Translations under genes and position numbers: made by a program | The notes under the pieces: model-generated | The model's database searches: none | Told to the model about the DNA's origin: nothing | What the model saw: only the letters and a program-made list of their open reading frames with translations | Assembly: GCA_950295325.1 (NCBI GenBank) | Contig: OX485805.1 | Span: 52,724,758-52,788,757, forward strand | Direction of reading: 5' to 3' | From: Polytrichum commune | Taxonomy: Eukaryota > Streptophyta > Polytrichopsida > Polytrichales > Polytrichaceae | Length of the DNA stretch: 64,000 nucleotides | Shown: one piece after another, positions 11,197 to 23,985 of the stretch | Numbering within the stretch: the first letter of the stretch is position 1 | How the letters are laid out: every line of letters starts with the position of its first letter

Positions 11197-14100
11197 CGCC
11201 TCGCAGGGCGCAGTGAGCAACTACAGCTGCTGCGCTTTCAGTGTTGGAGCCACCAGCAGCAGCAGCAGGGGCCGGTGCGCCTCCACGGGTGCGCAGTGAC
11301 TTCACGGCATGCCGGGTGGGCCACGTCACCTTGGGCGCGCGGGTTTAGGGTCCTCAGTGTGTGTGTCTCGCAACATGATATAGACCTCAAATCTCCCAAA
11401 ACACAATTGGAATGTTTACGTTGAAAAACGAAAAAAAATTATATTAAAAAGTAAAATCGGTCGTGAGTCATAACTTTTAAATGCACGAAGTAGTCCAAAG
11501 TTGTTGTTATTTGTATATTTATAGGATATATAGTCACATTTTATCCAAGTGATTTCTAAATTTGGGAACATTCTTATGATGGTGATCCCCACTTTGGGTA
11601 TAACAATGAAATGTATCGGTTGGGATAAGCTGCAAAGACAAATGGACGTGTAGGAACCATACAACCTCAAGAAGGGTGAGATTAACCCCTAAATGTCCAA
11701 GAAGTCAAAAAGTGGTTGCAAGAGTTTCTCAAAGATATATTTCTCAAGGCAACCTTTTTCCTTTTCTTGTTTTTTTTCCCCCCTTGCACCTTGACAAAAT
11801 AAAAGTTTTGTATTATCCAGAGCAAACCGATTGAAATTTTGCATTGATGACTCTAAGATATGGGCTTTGACATGGTTGGAACCCTTATTTTTCTCTTTGT
11901 TACATAATTAGCTATTTTGGGAGAGTAACAATGTCAGTGACATTGATATTTTTCTAAATTTTTCCATCAAATTATGTAACTCATATTTTTAGCCAAACAT
12001 ATCACAAATCAAGTGGTTTTGATACATCTTGTAATTTTTATTATTTTCCAAAGGAAAATGCTTGTAAAATGATTTGGTGGAGACTAAGGATAAAGCTCCA
12101 TATTTGAACCGCACAGATGTGATTTAAAATCAACTCTTAAAAACTTTCTCTTAGATGAAAACACGTAATAAAGGTTCTAATTCATGCTTTATAGAATATA
12201 TCATTGACTCAAGCTAAAACCCCAAGCTTTTAGGGGTTAAGCATGCTTGACTAAAGCCAACATTAGGTGCTTTAAAGTGCCAAGAAATTATCTTTGATAG
12301 ACTTGGAGGTTGTTACCCTCCAACGCCTTCCCCACATCATGTCAAATTTGTCAAGGATAGTGTTGTAGATAGAAGCCTTCTCCTCATCCTTTCAGGCTTC
12401 CTCCCACACAATTCCTAATACAATGAAGGAAACCATCTTAACAGTAAATCTGATATTTTTTAAGGCAATTTATTTTCCCTTTAATCCAATTGGATTGCAA
12501 AAAGTTTAATGATTGCATGCACATTGAATCGCCTATGTAAATCTCAAATACGTATGATGTATTGAAAGATCATATGTGTCATATGATTTTTATTTTTATT
12601 TTAAATATTCAGATTTAAAAAGAATGTAAGGTAGCTCGACCTAACAACAATAGTACTGAAGTCAAATCATATGAAAGGGGAATGTACATGTTCCAACTTT
12701 AATAGGTATGTACCTACGTGTTAGAAATCATAAGGCACTCACATGGAGCAAATTATGTGTACCATTTGAAACCATGGGACACTTACATTGAGAATATTAG
12801 GTGTACCAACCTTACACCCGGAGTAGCATCAAAGTAGCAGTTGCTTTGATAAAAATATAAAATTTACAATATTACAAACCAAAAAAAATCAATAGACATA
12901 ATGTAATAATAATGAACCCATCATATGATATTGTAGAAATGAGTACATTCTCTTCCCAGAAAGTTCACTTACAAACTTTTTATTATATGATGGTCAAACT
13001 TGCAAATCAATAGCCTTATCTACTAGCTAGTATCCTACATTAAAATGTACAATAAGCAAAATTTTGGCTTATAAATATTCCAAAATCCCAATCATGAATT
13101 ATGTTTATGGTTAGCATAGTACAGTGAGATAGTTGTTTCCATTGTCATAGTCTTGGTTCTTCTCCTCGTATGTAAATGAAATAATAAAATATTAAAAATT
13201 TGTAAAATTGCATAGATTAAATAAAATATATCATTTTTTACTTGTTTTGACCAATGACCATGTCAATTTCGATATGATAGGGAAATAGATACTTTAGTTT
13301 TTATTAAAAAAGAAAAGAAAAGATGAGTGTAAATAATTCAATGATAAAGATATCATTTGGACAACAAAAATTAGGCTTTGGCATCTTTTAGATTAAGAAA
13401 TGAAACAAGATATTTTGTAGAATATAATATTTATCTATTGAAATATATATATATATACACACACACATTATTCACTCTAGCTATCATGCCAATTTCACTA
13501 TGATCAAAACATTTATGATAATGAAACATGTGCAAAGAAAGATGTAGAAATAATTCATGATAAATAATTCATTTGGTTGAAAAAATTTGAGCATCGTTAG
13601 AATACATGTAGCATTAATACATGCTTCCTTATTGATAAAGATCATGGCTATATATGTTTTTAAAACCAATACTTATAACGTGGCAATTTGAGGGCATTTA
13701 AAATATAGCATGCCAACAAATGGGTAAAACAAATGCAGGTGTGAGGCATGCACAAGGTTATGAATATTGGTAGTAGTTGTTGTTGGTGGTCATTTGAAAA
13801 TCAGGCAAATCCTTAAACTATGACTCATTAGAAGAATTACATGGTTTGAGTTTATGATGTAAGTGTTGTGTCTCATATGACCTTGTTTGATTTGATCAAA
13901 TCACAGGTTGTAGTGTATATAAACATTAAGCAAGTATTGATGGCACTTTATATTGGAGTTGTCTCACCAAGTTTCAACCCCCTGCAATTTGTAATGCATC
14001 ACAATCAATAATGTATGTTGAAGTGGGCTCAAGAATGGTTGATTTGAGTGTTCATTCAAGTGGGGATATGGGGAGGGTTTCGATTATGACATGCTTACGG

Positions 14101-15689
14101 TGTGCATTGAAGTTTATGTGGCCTTAACTACTAGATTGCAGTGTATGTTCTCTATATTTTCATGTGTAGGGATACATAGAATGCAAATAAGTATATTATA
14201 ATGCAACCAACAATTTCCATCAAAATTTTATATATACATTTAATGTGCTATATATTTATGTCTCCTACATTGTTCAAGTAACGCCAGGACTCAAGGGGTC
14301 CACTATTCATTGGAATTCTAAATGACATGCGTGGGTGATTCTAATGATGTAAGACCCATTGTAGCTAGAAAAGTACAGATGAAAATAAATGCATATACAC
14401 TAAAATCTACTAGGTAACCTAGATAATAGACTCGAGTACTTTTGGTAAAACTCTCAATCCAATGTGACCCATGCCTCCACTACATACATAATGTGTAAGT
14501 CATGCAAAAAGGTCTTTATTATGTCACTAGAAGAAAACTTCACCAATACAACCATTTGTTGTGACTTCATCACTGTGACTCAGGGTGAAATAATGCATAA
14601 ATAAATCCTTTTGGTTGTTAGTAGAAAGTATTTGGTTGCGGTTTTTGAACAATTAGGAACCAATTCTCTATGGTTGACAACCAAAATGATTTATTCATGC
14701 CATTTATTGCAATGAATTGCAATGGCCAAGTTGCCGTGGACAGTTCTAATGGGCAAGTTTTCTTCTTGTGCGTATACACCCCACTTTCGCTTTCATGATT
14801 GAGACAATATATTCTTATTTTGTATGTTGAGAAAGTTAGTTATGATTTTCCATTCAACAAGATATAATTCATAATGATATGACAACCCTATAACACATGT
14901 CTATTCTAAACTTAAGGACCCCCTTTAGTACATCTACCTTCAACTTAAAATTTAGGGTGAATTTATATTTGTACCATGTTTGTACACACTAGTGGAAAAC
15001 AACACCTCCCCCTTATGTACACAATGCCTCAATTAAAGCCACTTCTTACACCCATGTTAGTTTGTATATGTGATAAAGAGTGGACCTCCGGGTGATGGGG
15101 TCAATGAAATTAACAAGATTTTTTTTATTTTTTTAAGAACAATATAGTGCATTTAAAACAAGGTCATGTACATAATACCACCCAAATAAAAAACCTTTTA
15201 ATGCATTTGTGTCCCACAAAATATACTAAGTGCATACCTTGAGGGTCATTTAGGGGTTAACAATTCTACACTATATAGTGTGCTTTATAAAGTCATGTTT
15301 CATGTTAATTAGAGTGGCATTCACAATTTGTCGTGTAGAAGGAATTGTTCTATGCCACCTTATTTGGTTAGCTACCCGATGATTGCAAAATCATTTGTGT
15401 GTGTGTTGATGACATTGAATATTGTGGATCACGCTAAATAAGATGTATACCTAGAGGACATGGGAGGACTCACTAGGTAGTATCAATGCATTGCTTGTGT
15501 AACATATGTGTAATTGTTTTGTATATTTATAGTTTCATTCATATTTGAATGAATTTGTAAATTTTCGTCAAACTATTAGACATTACATATGAGATCACAA
15601 AGCTCATTTGACTCTTGATAGGGGGTGCAAGGTAGAATGAAGTTTTGTAGTAGGGGTTTAGTAGTGGAATGAGCAAGGTTGTGGGGTGT
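11197..15689. other. Intergenic, no gene seen
   Basis: After the GC-rich promoter edge (to about 11360) the sequence is AT-rich with stops in all frames. Simple repeats include (TA)n/(CA)n at 13444-13468. No RNA gene, transposase or conserved domain was recognised. Confidence 0.5.
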
Positions 15690-16072
15690 GGTATTAGAAT
15701 TACCCATAAAGTCTCTCAAAGAGGGGCGAAACCGTGGGTTTGATCCTTCTTTGAGAAAAAAAACTTTATATTATTAGCTCATCATGTATCATACTGTAAT
15801 TTGAAAGTTGAGTGATATTTTTGGGACCTCCTCGTTCCGCCTCTCAAGCTTTGAGAGAATTTTAGCATTTAAACTAGGTTATTATTGGTTACGTGCATGG
15901 GACATACTGCCCCTAAATTTAGAATCGACCTAACGAAAGTTGATCCATGACACACATCCTAGTAAAACAAACTAGGAAGCTGGTTTTAATAGCTCAACAC
16001 CAATATTTGGGTATGATAACTTTGAGCATTCAAAAAACTTGGAAAACATTGTGTTAATCCTCATAAACTCAA
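15690..16072 (+). repeat. Dispersed repeat family D, copy 1
   Basis: Shares ordered blocks with 57508-57884 (same strand) and 32930-33240 (opposite strand): gtattagaattacccataaagt, cctcaaaga, ttgggacctcctc, ctcaa(a/g)ctttgagaga, cctagtaa/acgac, ctag(g)aagct/ttgg and a tail with cttgg...tgtgttaatcctcataaactca. The copies are diverged with no obvious TIRs. It may be part of a retroelement LTR or untranslated region; class unresolved. Confidence 0.6.
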
Positions 16073-16738
16073 TGATCGGGAGTAAACCCATCATTTCATC
16101 TCCTTTACTTAGACGGATAACACTCTTTTGGCCAACAAACTTTAGAAGTCGATTAATAAGAGGATCGTTTGTTTTTCCAATTCATTTCAAGGGGGGCACT
16201 TTTCCATCAGAGTCAACTAACCTCACTAAGTTGGTGGCCCGGCTTTGACATGGGATTTGAAAGGCTTTGGTGGGACCAAGAGCCCGGGTGGCTTTCCCCA
16301 TACATTCTTCACCTTTCCCTTGACTAGGGAACCGGATTCAAAGGCTTCGGTAAGATGAGGCGGCTCTAAAGCACATCTCGAGAGCTCGCAAGCCAAAACC
16401 TTCACTCCAACTTCACATCATCCAACCTTTCACACGGTATAAGATACTCACATCTATTCTCAACACTCTCCGGGAGTTGGGTTGGCACGTGAGTGCCGAT
16501 AATGATGTTGTTGGATTAGCTTTTCAAAATGGATATTAATTGCATTGCTCTTAAAACGTTTGAATCATGCCTCAAAATTTTAAGAATCTTGCAAAATATC
16601 TACATCATAGTGGTTTTCCACATATTATTCAAAAATTGGATGATCAATACAAGTATATGGATTTCAAGGATCGTGCTATAATCGTTGTTCCATAACCATC
16701 AAATGGTTGCCATTTTCATATATACATTTTGATAGATA
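16073..16738. other. Intergenic, possible retroelement remnant
   Basis: The segment 16230-16500 is GC-richer than its surroundings (gcccgggtggctttcccc, ctccgggagttgggttggcac) and ends in text typical of plant retroelement leaders (ggcacgtgagtgccgataatgatg). I could not find a partner LTR or a primer-binding site, so the class is open. Confidence 0.3.
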
Positions 16739-16740
16739 TA

Positions 16741-16853
16741 CTCCCTCCGTGCCAAAATGATTGTCCTACCTCCCGGAGTTTTATGTCCCAGACAAACATT
16801 TTGGAATAAAAAAAACTCTAGGGGTAAGGACAATCATTTTGGGATGGAGGGAG
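16741..16853. mobile_element. Stowaway-type MITE (Tc1/mariner)
   Basis: 113-bp element with terminal inverted repeats CTCCCTCCGTGCCAAAATGA and its near-complement at the right end (tcattttgggatggagggag), flanked by TA at 16739-16740 and 16854-16855. CTCCCTCCGT with a TA duplication is the classic signature of plant Stowaway MITEs. Long inner complementarity (attgtcc/ggacaat) supports a foldback structure. It is non-coding. Confidence 0.92.
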
Positions 16854-16855
16854 TA

Positions 16856-17514
16856 ATGGTCAAGAACCATTTGTAATATTGCACAGTCCTTATAACATAA
16901 TCATAATTTGGTGCATGAGGTGACCTTCTAAGATTGGGGACAAGGATGGTGTCACAAGAACATAAGCTTTGTTGTCCTCCATCCTCAACCTAAGCCGTAG
17001 ATCTCCATGATCAGAGGGTCTACAACATATGACGCCCAATGGCTATGTCCAGACCCCGGCAATCCCCTTGGGCCTTGACGGTCACCTAGTCCTTAGTTAT
17101 AGTAGTCATTGAGCAAGAAAAAAATTTAAGAAAAAAAATAAAAATACATGGGGGATTTTTTCACCACCGTTGAGAAATTGTAGATTGCACCAACCGTTTC
17201 TTTTTGTGGTACAATCATACCATCTCCATTCCCGACTAAGAAGAGGGGGTTTTGATCCCATTTCAAGTCCAACCTAGTGGCAAAAGTGCATAAAAAGTGG
17301 CAAAAGATGGGCATTCTTGTTGACGCTTTTGTATTGTTGGCTTTGACGTTGGTCCTTTGGGAACCAAATGAGGAATTCGGAGGCTGATGTGGCAACTACC
17401 AAAAGGAGCGAAAGGGGTACCCGAGGTCACAAATATGGTGCTGCCGACCACAAATAAACAAAACGTAGTTGACTTACCTAGTCCTTCGACTTCTTGCATT
17501 ATGCTCAATATGGT
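16856..17514. other. Intergenic, no gene seen
   Basis: Short open frames on both strands only (up to 89 codons at 17126-17395 minus, without recognisable motifs). Confidence 0.4.
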
Positions 17515-18315
17515 ATGTGGGTGTTATATGGTTCATTGCTCATGTTCTCCAACTTCTACCGTCGTTTAGATCTACACGACATAACTCGTGTTGCATTAGC
17601 AAATCCATAATGAAACATTTGTAAAAAATGGATTGAAAATTAGACCTCCCATGATTTAGTTATGGTTATCGGAAGTGCATGTTTGTTGATTTCTTAACTG
17701 GATACGTAGGTCCTCCCGATTGTGTTCATTGTTGAGTATAGAGTAGTTAGAAATATTTGAGATGTAGTTTAATCTTTAAATTTAAACATGCGTCTTTATG
17801 TTGTTTTCTCTTTGATCCTCACTGATCCACATCCCAATCAAATCTAGGGATCCGATTAAGAAAACCGGCCACTTAAGACCCGTCCACCTTATATGGTGCA
17901 CGGGGAACACATAGACTCATTATTGAATTCCAACCACAGATTCCAACCATTATGTGATAATTTTAAGATCAAATTTGTATCCACATAAGGTGTTTGGGTG
18001 TAATCTGGTTTGTTATTCATGTTCTTCGACTTCTACAAGCTAGTTTTACATAATGAAACTTGTGTTGCCTTAGCAGATCTACGATGAAGGATCACCAAAC
18101 CGGACCTCCTTTGATTAGGTTCATGTTCTTGAAAGTGTGTATTGTTAATTTCTTCACTGAATATACAAATCCTCCCACTTGTGTTCATTAGTGAGTGTCG
18201 CGTAGTAGTAAATACAATTTGAAGACGTAGTCCAATCTTTTTTAAATATGTTTCATTATGGTATTTGTTAGTTGATCCTCATTAAACCGCACACCAATCC
18301 AATATAGGGAGCCCA
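17515..18315 (+). repeat. Diverged tandem duplication, about 480-bp period
   Basis: Block 17515-17850 and block 18000-18315 share an ordered series: catgttct(c/t)c(a/g)acttctac, ct(c/t)gtgttgc(a/c)ttagca, gacctcc, tgttgatttctta/tgttaatttctt, cctcccgattgtgttcatt, gtagt(t/c)(t/c)aatctt and gatcctca. Identity looks like 70-75% by eye. No coding frame spans either copy. Confidence 0.6.
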
Positions 18316-21245
18316 CTGCAAAAAGTAACCGAACGACACCTACATATCTTAAGCCTTAGTAAACATAACTTTATTATATTGTTGCAATTTGTATTTTTTT
18401 TTTGATAGGAAGATGATGTTTGAAATGTATTCTACAACAACTTGAGTAAATCAATGAGCTTAGGACTTGTGCCAATCATCCCACATACAAACTAACGTGA
18501 GTGTAGGAAGGGGTATATTTTGAGGAATTAGCGTGCATAGTATATATAAGGGAGAGGCATTGTTTTTCTTTAGTGTGGACATTTAAGAAGGCTATTAATA
18601 AATTTGAAGTGAAGTTAGATGTAAAGAAGCCCCCCCCCCCCAGGTTTAGAGGAAAAATCAGCATTACATGTGCTAGTTTCATCCAATTTACCTTGTTCAT
18701 CCAAATGACATGTGTTATAGGGTCAGAGTATTATGAACTATATCTTAAGGATGAGAAATTTGTTTCAATGACTTTCTCAGTGAAAAGTGAAAGTGGATTA
18801 TATATGTAATGAAGGCCCATTTATTTCATGATTTATATTTTTTTATATAGGGTAGGCATTTATCAGATTAAGATGAAAAGCTTAATATAAATACATGAGA
18901 CTATTTTCCAGCCTACTGTTAATATGTATACATTTTTTGTCTCTATAAATGTCTCGTATATAGGGGTTTTTAATTTCATACTCACGCACGCATGTCATTT
19001 AGGTTTTTAATGAAGAATCCACTTATGGGTACTTGGATTTTGATATTGTTTGATAGCTTTATGTTTGCTTCATCCCAACCTCATTAAAAATTTTATGATC
19101 TCTAATATGTGAATTAGGGTTTAATGCTATTAAAAGAACAATTGAACTTTACAATATTTCTAACAATTTTCACCTTCAATTTACATGGCTGTTACAAATC
19201 CTTTGCCAATTCAGTGCAGTAGTTGGCCTTTTTATATATGTAAACCCACCACGTTACATGTTTATGAATATAAGATGGCCTTTTAATGTGAAAGTTGAAA
19301 CTTATGTCTAGTTGATGTAACTTTGTGGAAAGATGTGTATATGGAGAGTTTCATGGTATGTATTGAGCTCCACTCCCATGACTTAACCCCCCAATACCCA
19401 AATCTTAAAAATAATCATACTTGGTGAGGTGGCAAAATGTGATGGCAAAGCAATGAAAAGAAATTGATCATGGAATGGTCGATGTGCCTAAATGGTCAAG
19501 AGTTCGGAGACGATCTCAATGACCCTAGAAAATCAAGAGAAGCTTCACTTACAAGATGTTGTGATTGATTCAAGAAAATGAGTAAGATGTGGAAGAGATA
19601 TCATCATTTGAGGAAGTTGGAGGCGTTTCTTGAAGACACCACCTTTATCAAACATGTGTTCACTTGGAGAAATAAAAAAACGGCAACGTCAAACACTTAG
19701 CGAGGTGTTGCTAGTTTAGATAAGTCCCCATTTCAATCTAAATACACAAGCCCTCATTTCTCTTCCCATTGACCATGAACTTTGTGTCAGCCAAGCTCCC
19801 TCCAAAAAACCCCCCAAACGAGCATAGTACCCTATTGGAATGGGAAAAGTTTGAGATTGTAGTGGATATTCTCAAAGAACACTAGTAAATTTAGTTACAT
19901 ACAACCAAGACTAGTGTCTAGGGAGAATTTTGGGCATAATCGGTCAAAGGCTACCTTAGTGGATGGAGTTTTGAATAAGATCTTGTGAGAATGTGCACAG
20001 AAAAAACAATCAAGTTTTCTTGATGTGTAGGCTTCTTTGGATAAAACCACAACATGTAGGAAAGCCATTGAAATTCTTAACCTTTTGAGGCTTGGAAACC
20101 GGTTCATCCAACCCATTGTGTGAACTCACATTGTGAATAGAGGGTTCATGGTTTTTTTCAAAGATGACAAGTTTTAGCTAGGGTCAAGTGGGGGGAGACC
20201 TTAAGTAAGGCACTCATTTTGTTATTCTATTCTACTCATTTTGTGTAGAGAGAACAGAGTGCACAAGCATGAGCATGCATATATAACCAAGTTTTTGGGG
20301 ACATGTCTAAACGTATTTTGGACTACTGCAAGGGGATCTTAAACCTTTGTAACCAAGTGTTAAATGTATTTGAAGGGTAGGTTCCACACACATTTTGGGC
20401 ACAACCATGACTAGACCATGACCATTTTCAGGATGCCCAAATCTATTTTGTGGTTGTCCATGCACATAGGGTTTGGAAAGAGTCAACAAGGCCTCCTCTA
20501 TATCCACATTTTCATAACATTTTAGTTTAGTGGAATCAACTAGCAAATCTAAGACATTATTAGATGCAAACTTCAAATTGGCATTTATTTCACACCATAT
20601 GTTGGATGACCTTGGGGCCAAAAAGAAACGTGCACCAACACAAATTGTTTCATGGATTGTTCTACCATGTAGTTGTGCAATACCAACTTTTTCCACACAC
20701 TCCAACCATTAGTCCCACCCCCTGAAACTTCATAACAAATGTATACCAACACCATTTTCCTAAAAAACATATGTTCTCAATATTGATAAAGTTTTCATTT
20801 CTACATTTTCATCATACATTTATGGCTTCCACAAGAGTTGGTACCACAAAATACATTTTCAAACTATTGCAAAGAAGTGCACTTTACTATAGGTAATACA
20901 ATAATGTGTAGTAAATGACATAATCATATATACATATTGACAATCTATAACAAGAACGGGTGGACACTGAAGCAAGCACCACTCTAAAGTTTTAAAACAG
21001 TCAATTATTGACAACAACATATTGATCGACTACTACTGAACATGGAGACGCACATAAATCATGGGTTTTTAGGCCATGTATTTACGCATGCAATGGGATG
21101 GGACGACATGGGTCTAAATTGATATACTTACATAGCCTAAAAACTCAGTGAATCCATATGCAAATAGTCAACCTGAATGATTAGTACTTTCCTCAAATCG
21201 GTACTAGAAGTGCAAAAATGTCCATGGATCATCACTCAACAAGCA
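18316..21245. other. Intergenic, no convincing gene
   Basis: Mostly AT-rich. Minus-strand frames of 132 codons (20307-20705) and 73 codons (19895-20116) are the longest. They show no domain I recognise, no signal peptide and no matching splice structure, and may be decayed transposon coding sequence. A poly-C run lies at 18630-18640. Confidence 0.4.
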
Positions 21246-21254
21246 CTAAGCATC

Positions 21255-21500
21255 CAATGAAGAGGGGGAACCCACCAACCGCTACTTACAGATGAACCGG
21301 TCGAGTTTGAGAAATAACCGGTTCAAATTCAAGACTCCAGGAAAATCACCAATCCAGTTAGAGGAATTTACAGAAGATTCCTCAAATTAATAAAGAAAAA
21401 GCGAAGAAAAAAATGTGAACACGCAACCGGTTGGTCTTGCAAACACTAGTAAAGCATAGGATCTCGACCAATTTATGCCCAAAAAAATCCCCGGACACTG
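21255..21500 (-). mobile_element. hAT-like element, same family as the P450 intron
   Basis: Read on the minus strand it starts CAGTGTCCGGGGATTTTT and ends near CCCCCTCTTCATTG. It carries the family's internal blocks (ttgggcataa, gatcctatgctttactagtgtt, caaccggttgcgtgttc, aaccggttatttctcaaact, gaccggttcatctgtaa, tagcggttggt). Its 8-bp target duplication is CTAAGCAT at 21246-21253 and, on the other side, C+TAA+GCAT split by a later insertion (21501-21504 and 22361-22367). Length is 246 bp with no coding capacity. Confidence 0.8.
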
Positions 21501-21504
21501 CTAA

Positions 21505-22360
21505 GAGCAAGCCCAGTCGTTCCTGGATCTGCATTTGCATCCGGGAATGAAAAGTGGCCTCCATCCAGAATGCAGATGCAGACCCATGCAAAACTGCCAC
21601 TCATTTTGCATTGCTTTCATCAGAATTTCTTCTAAAATGATTTGTAGTTTTCTGAAGTCATGAACTTCAACCGGTTAGTTCTCAAACTCATATGTGCTTC
21701 ATGCGTAACTAGTATTTTTTTCTTGGTTTACCCTAAACTATAACTGGTTATTTTTGAGCTCCTCCATGCTTCATGCGTAACTATAATTATTTCCTAGGTT
21801 ACCCTAAACCTCAACCGGTTATTTCTCAAGCTCATCCGTAATTTGCACATGAATATAATTATCTCCTGGTTTACCCTAAACCTCAACTGGTTCAACCGGT
21901 TATTTCTCAAGCTCATCTGTAATGTGCACGTGAATATAATTATTTCATGGTCTACCCTAAACCTCAACCGGTTATTTCTCAAACTCATCCGTAATTTGCA
22001 TGTAACTAGAATTATCTTCTGGTTTACCCTAAACCTCAACCGGTTATTTCTCAAACTCCTCCCTAATTTTGCGCGTAACTAGAATTATCTCATGGTTTAC
22101 CCTAAACCTCGTCATTCACTAGGACCCTATCATATTGAGTTGTCTTTAGTTAAAAGCCGCCATGAAGTTGTTTGTCCTTAGCTGATAGTAGGTTCCCTAC
22201 ATATCTCGACGAAATGCAGGGAGTTCTGCACTTCCTGTATTATTTTACATCCAATTTTAGCAAATAGCAGGGTGACTGGGCCAGTATCCTGCATCTTCAA
22301 CCGCATCGCGGATGAAAAAGCGCAAATGCAGATGCAGGTGCAGGGTCATTGGGCTTGCCC
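21505..22360. mobile_element. Harbinger/Tourist-like element nested in the hAT target duplication
   Basis: 856-bp element with ends GAGCAAGCCCAG and CTGGG/TTGGGCTTGCCC in inverted orientation, then further inverted matches (cctggatctgcatttgcatcc against gcgcaaatgcagatgcaggtgcag). It is flanked by a TAA direct repeat at 21502-21504 and 22361-22363, the 3-bp duplication typical of PIF/Harbinger elements. The interior consists largely of the minisatellite at 21663-22110. No transposase was seen, so it is non-autonomous. Confidence 0.75.
21663..22110. repeat. 70-78 bp minisatellite, about six units
   Basis: Units begin near 21666, 21738, 21808, 21880, 21960 and 22035, with consensus order cctcaaccggttatttctc, aa(a/g)ctcatccgtaatttgc, a(c/t)(g/a)taactagaattat and ctcctggtttaccctaaa. 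One unit has a duplicated AACTGGTTC-AACCGGTT. The AACCGGTT palindrome and ttatttctcaaactc are shared with the hAT-like family. Minus-strand repeated open frames here (21794-22054) are by-products of the array, not a gene. Confidence 0.85.
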
Positions 22361-22367
22361 TAAGCAT

Positions 22368-23797
22368 GTTCCTTGCTTTATCAATAATGGCAGTTCAACT
22401 CCAATCCCATCTTTAACATGCAGCTCCATGTTTATTAATAAGTAGTAGTCGGCTGGTGCTTGGTAGCTTATACCAGAAAGCATGGAAGCATTTTTGTTTG
22501 TATTGGACGTGAGCCGTATGTAATTTATGTAAAGCTGCTCATGAGAAAGGCGGAACTGGAACCCCAGACGATCAATGCACAGACTGACAAAAGACACACA
22601 GCTCGATGGCTCACATCTGTTTGGGTGACATGTTTCCCTCTTCACCCCACAGCCTCCGAGTCTACCCATGTGGCAGCATAAGGAGGCCCTCGAAGGCCAT
22701 CATGGCTTTGTGGCTGACGCCTCGAAACTTGTTTGCTTACTTCAATCACACACGAGCTCCCTTTACATGCCAAGTTTTCGGGGAGAGATGGGATTGTTGC
22801 ATAAGGCGAGCGAGTCTTAAATGGTTACTATTTGCTGCTAGCCACTTGCATTCGGATTTGAAACTCGATCGCGATTAAGCTTAGGACGAGATGGGCAGTG
22901 CATCCAGAAGCAAGGCCGTAACTGCTTTCCTCATGATTTCGGGAGCTCATATGTGTTTCTTATGCATTCTCAAAGTGGTGATTCTTGTGTTCACTACATG
23001 ATCGCATCGCCCTTCTCCCCACAATGCAAGAATCATCGTTCGCATGTGTGCATCAAACACGAGAGGTCGAATAGAGACATTTTAGGTTGCATTCATACTC
23101 TGGCAATGTGTTTCTTTAGAGGCAACTATAGTAGTTTGACATGTGTAGTCTCAAGCTCCAACCCATTGCACATGTGGTCCTTCACCTTCCCAGAATGGTG
23201 GGGAGCGGTGGGGCAAGGGTCTTAATGTTCGTGCATGTCTTAATGAATCTAATATTAGATTCTTGAGGATACCATGCTTAGTTGACAAAGAGTCGTTTAC
23301 AATACAAAAGTGGTTGTTGATTGTGGTTGTGATTGACCGCCATAATCAACCGCAACTAATGTAACTCTTTTTCAATCACAATTGTCTTTGTGTGAATTCA
23401 TTGGGTTGTGGTGACCACTAATGGTGGGGCCGGGCTTTTAAATTGTAATCTATCATTGGTTTAGGTCTTGGGCTCAAAAGAAAGGTAATGCGATTATTGT
23501 CCTTGTTGGCTTTGGATTGTAGTGTCAAAGTGGTTGTCTCCTCAACTTTTTGCCCGGACCTTGGCCTTGAAGCTCTCTAGTGATGCCACAAGAACATGAG
23601 TGACCACCCTTGGTTAAATTTAGCCATACGGAGTAGGGGCATTGATGAGACAAGGGGTGGTTGTGGGGGTGATTAGCACGTGTTATACCTTTTCCATGGA
23701 AATAGAACCAAAGAAAGTAACTGACCATCACTACCACAAGGAGAACACCCTGTTATCATTTCTTCTGCTGAAGGTGAGGGCGCTGACTTGACATACT
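22368..23797. other. Intergenic, no gene seen
   Basis: Several open frames of 60-107 codons on both strands without recognisable motifs or splice structure. Composition is mixed. Confidence 0.4.
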
Positions 23798-23821
23798 GGG
23801 GTCACACCAAAAAGCCCAGCC

Positions 23822-23985
23822 AAAAAGCCCAGCCCTACGTATTCTCCGGAAATACAGGGCTGGGATTTTAGATGGCTGGAGCTACTAGTTGCAGGCTACC
23901 CGCCTGCTTCCAGCCACTCCAGTAGCTCCAGCCATCTGAAATCCCAGCCCAGTATTTCCGGAGAATACGTAGGGCTGGGCTTTTT
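23822..23985. repeat. Long near-perfect hairpin, 65-bp arms and 34-nt loop
   Basis: Left arm 23822-23886 and right arm 23921-23985 are complementary at 63 of 65 positions. The loop has its own small stem (GCAGG...CCTGC). Outer flanks also pair weakly (GGGTCACACC at about 23800 with GGTGTGGCCC at about 24014), suggesting a foldback MITE of about 220 bp. A transcript would fold into a long dsRNA-like stem suitable for DCL processing to siRNA or miRNA. No target duplication could be fixed with confidence. Confidence 0.85.

Noticed and set aside
20307-20705. 132-codon minus-strand open frame
   Set aside because: No recognisable domain, no splice context and no promoter; the length is within what chance gives in 64 kb of six-frame sequence.
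21794-22054. Repetitive minus-strand protein with recurring RNNRLRFRV units
   Set aside because: A by-product of the 70-78 bp minisatellite, with period not a strict multiple of three across units.
21663-22110. CRISPR-like regular array
   Set aside because: Units are contiguous and the supposed spacers are themselves repeated; this is plant nuclear minisatellite DNA.
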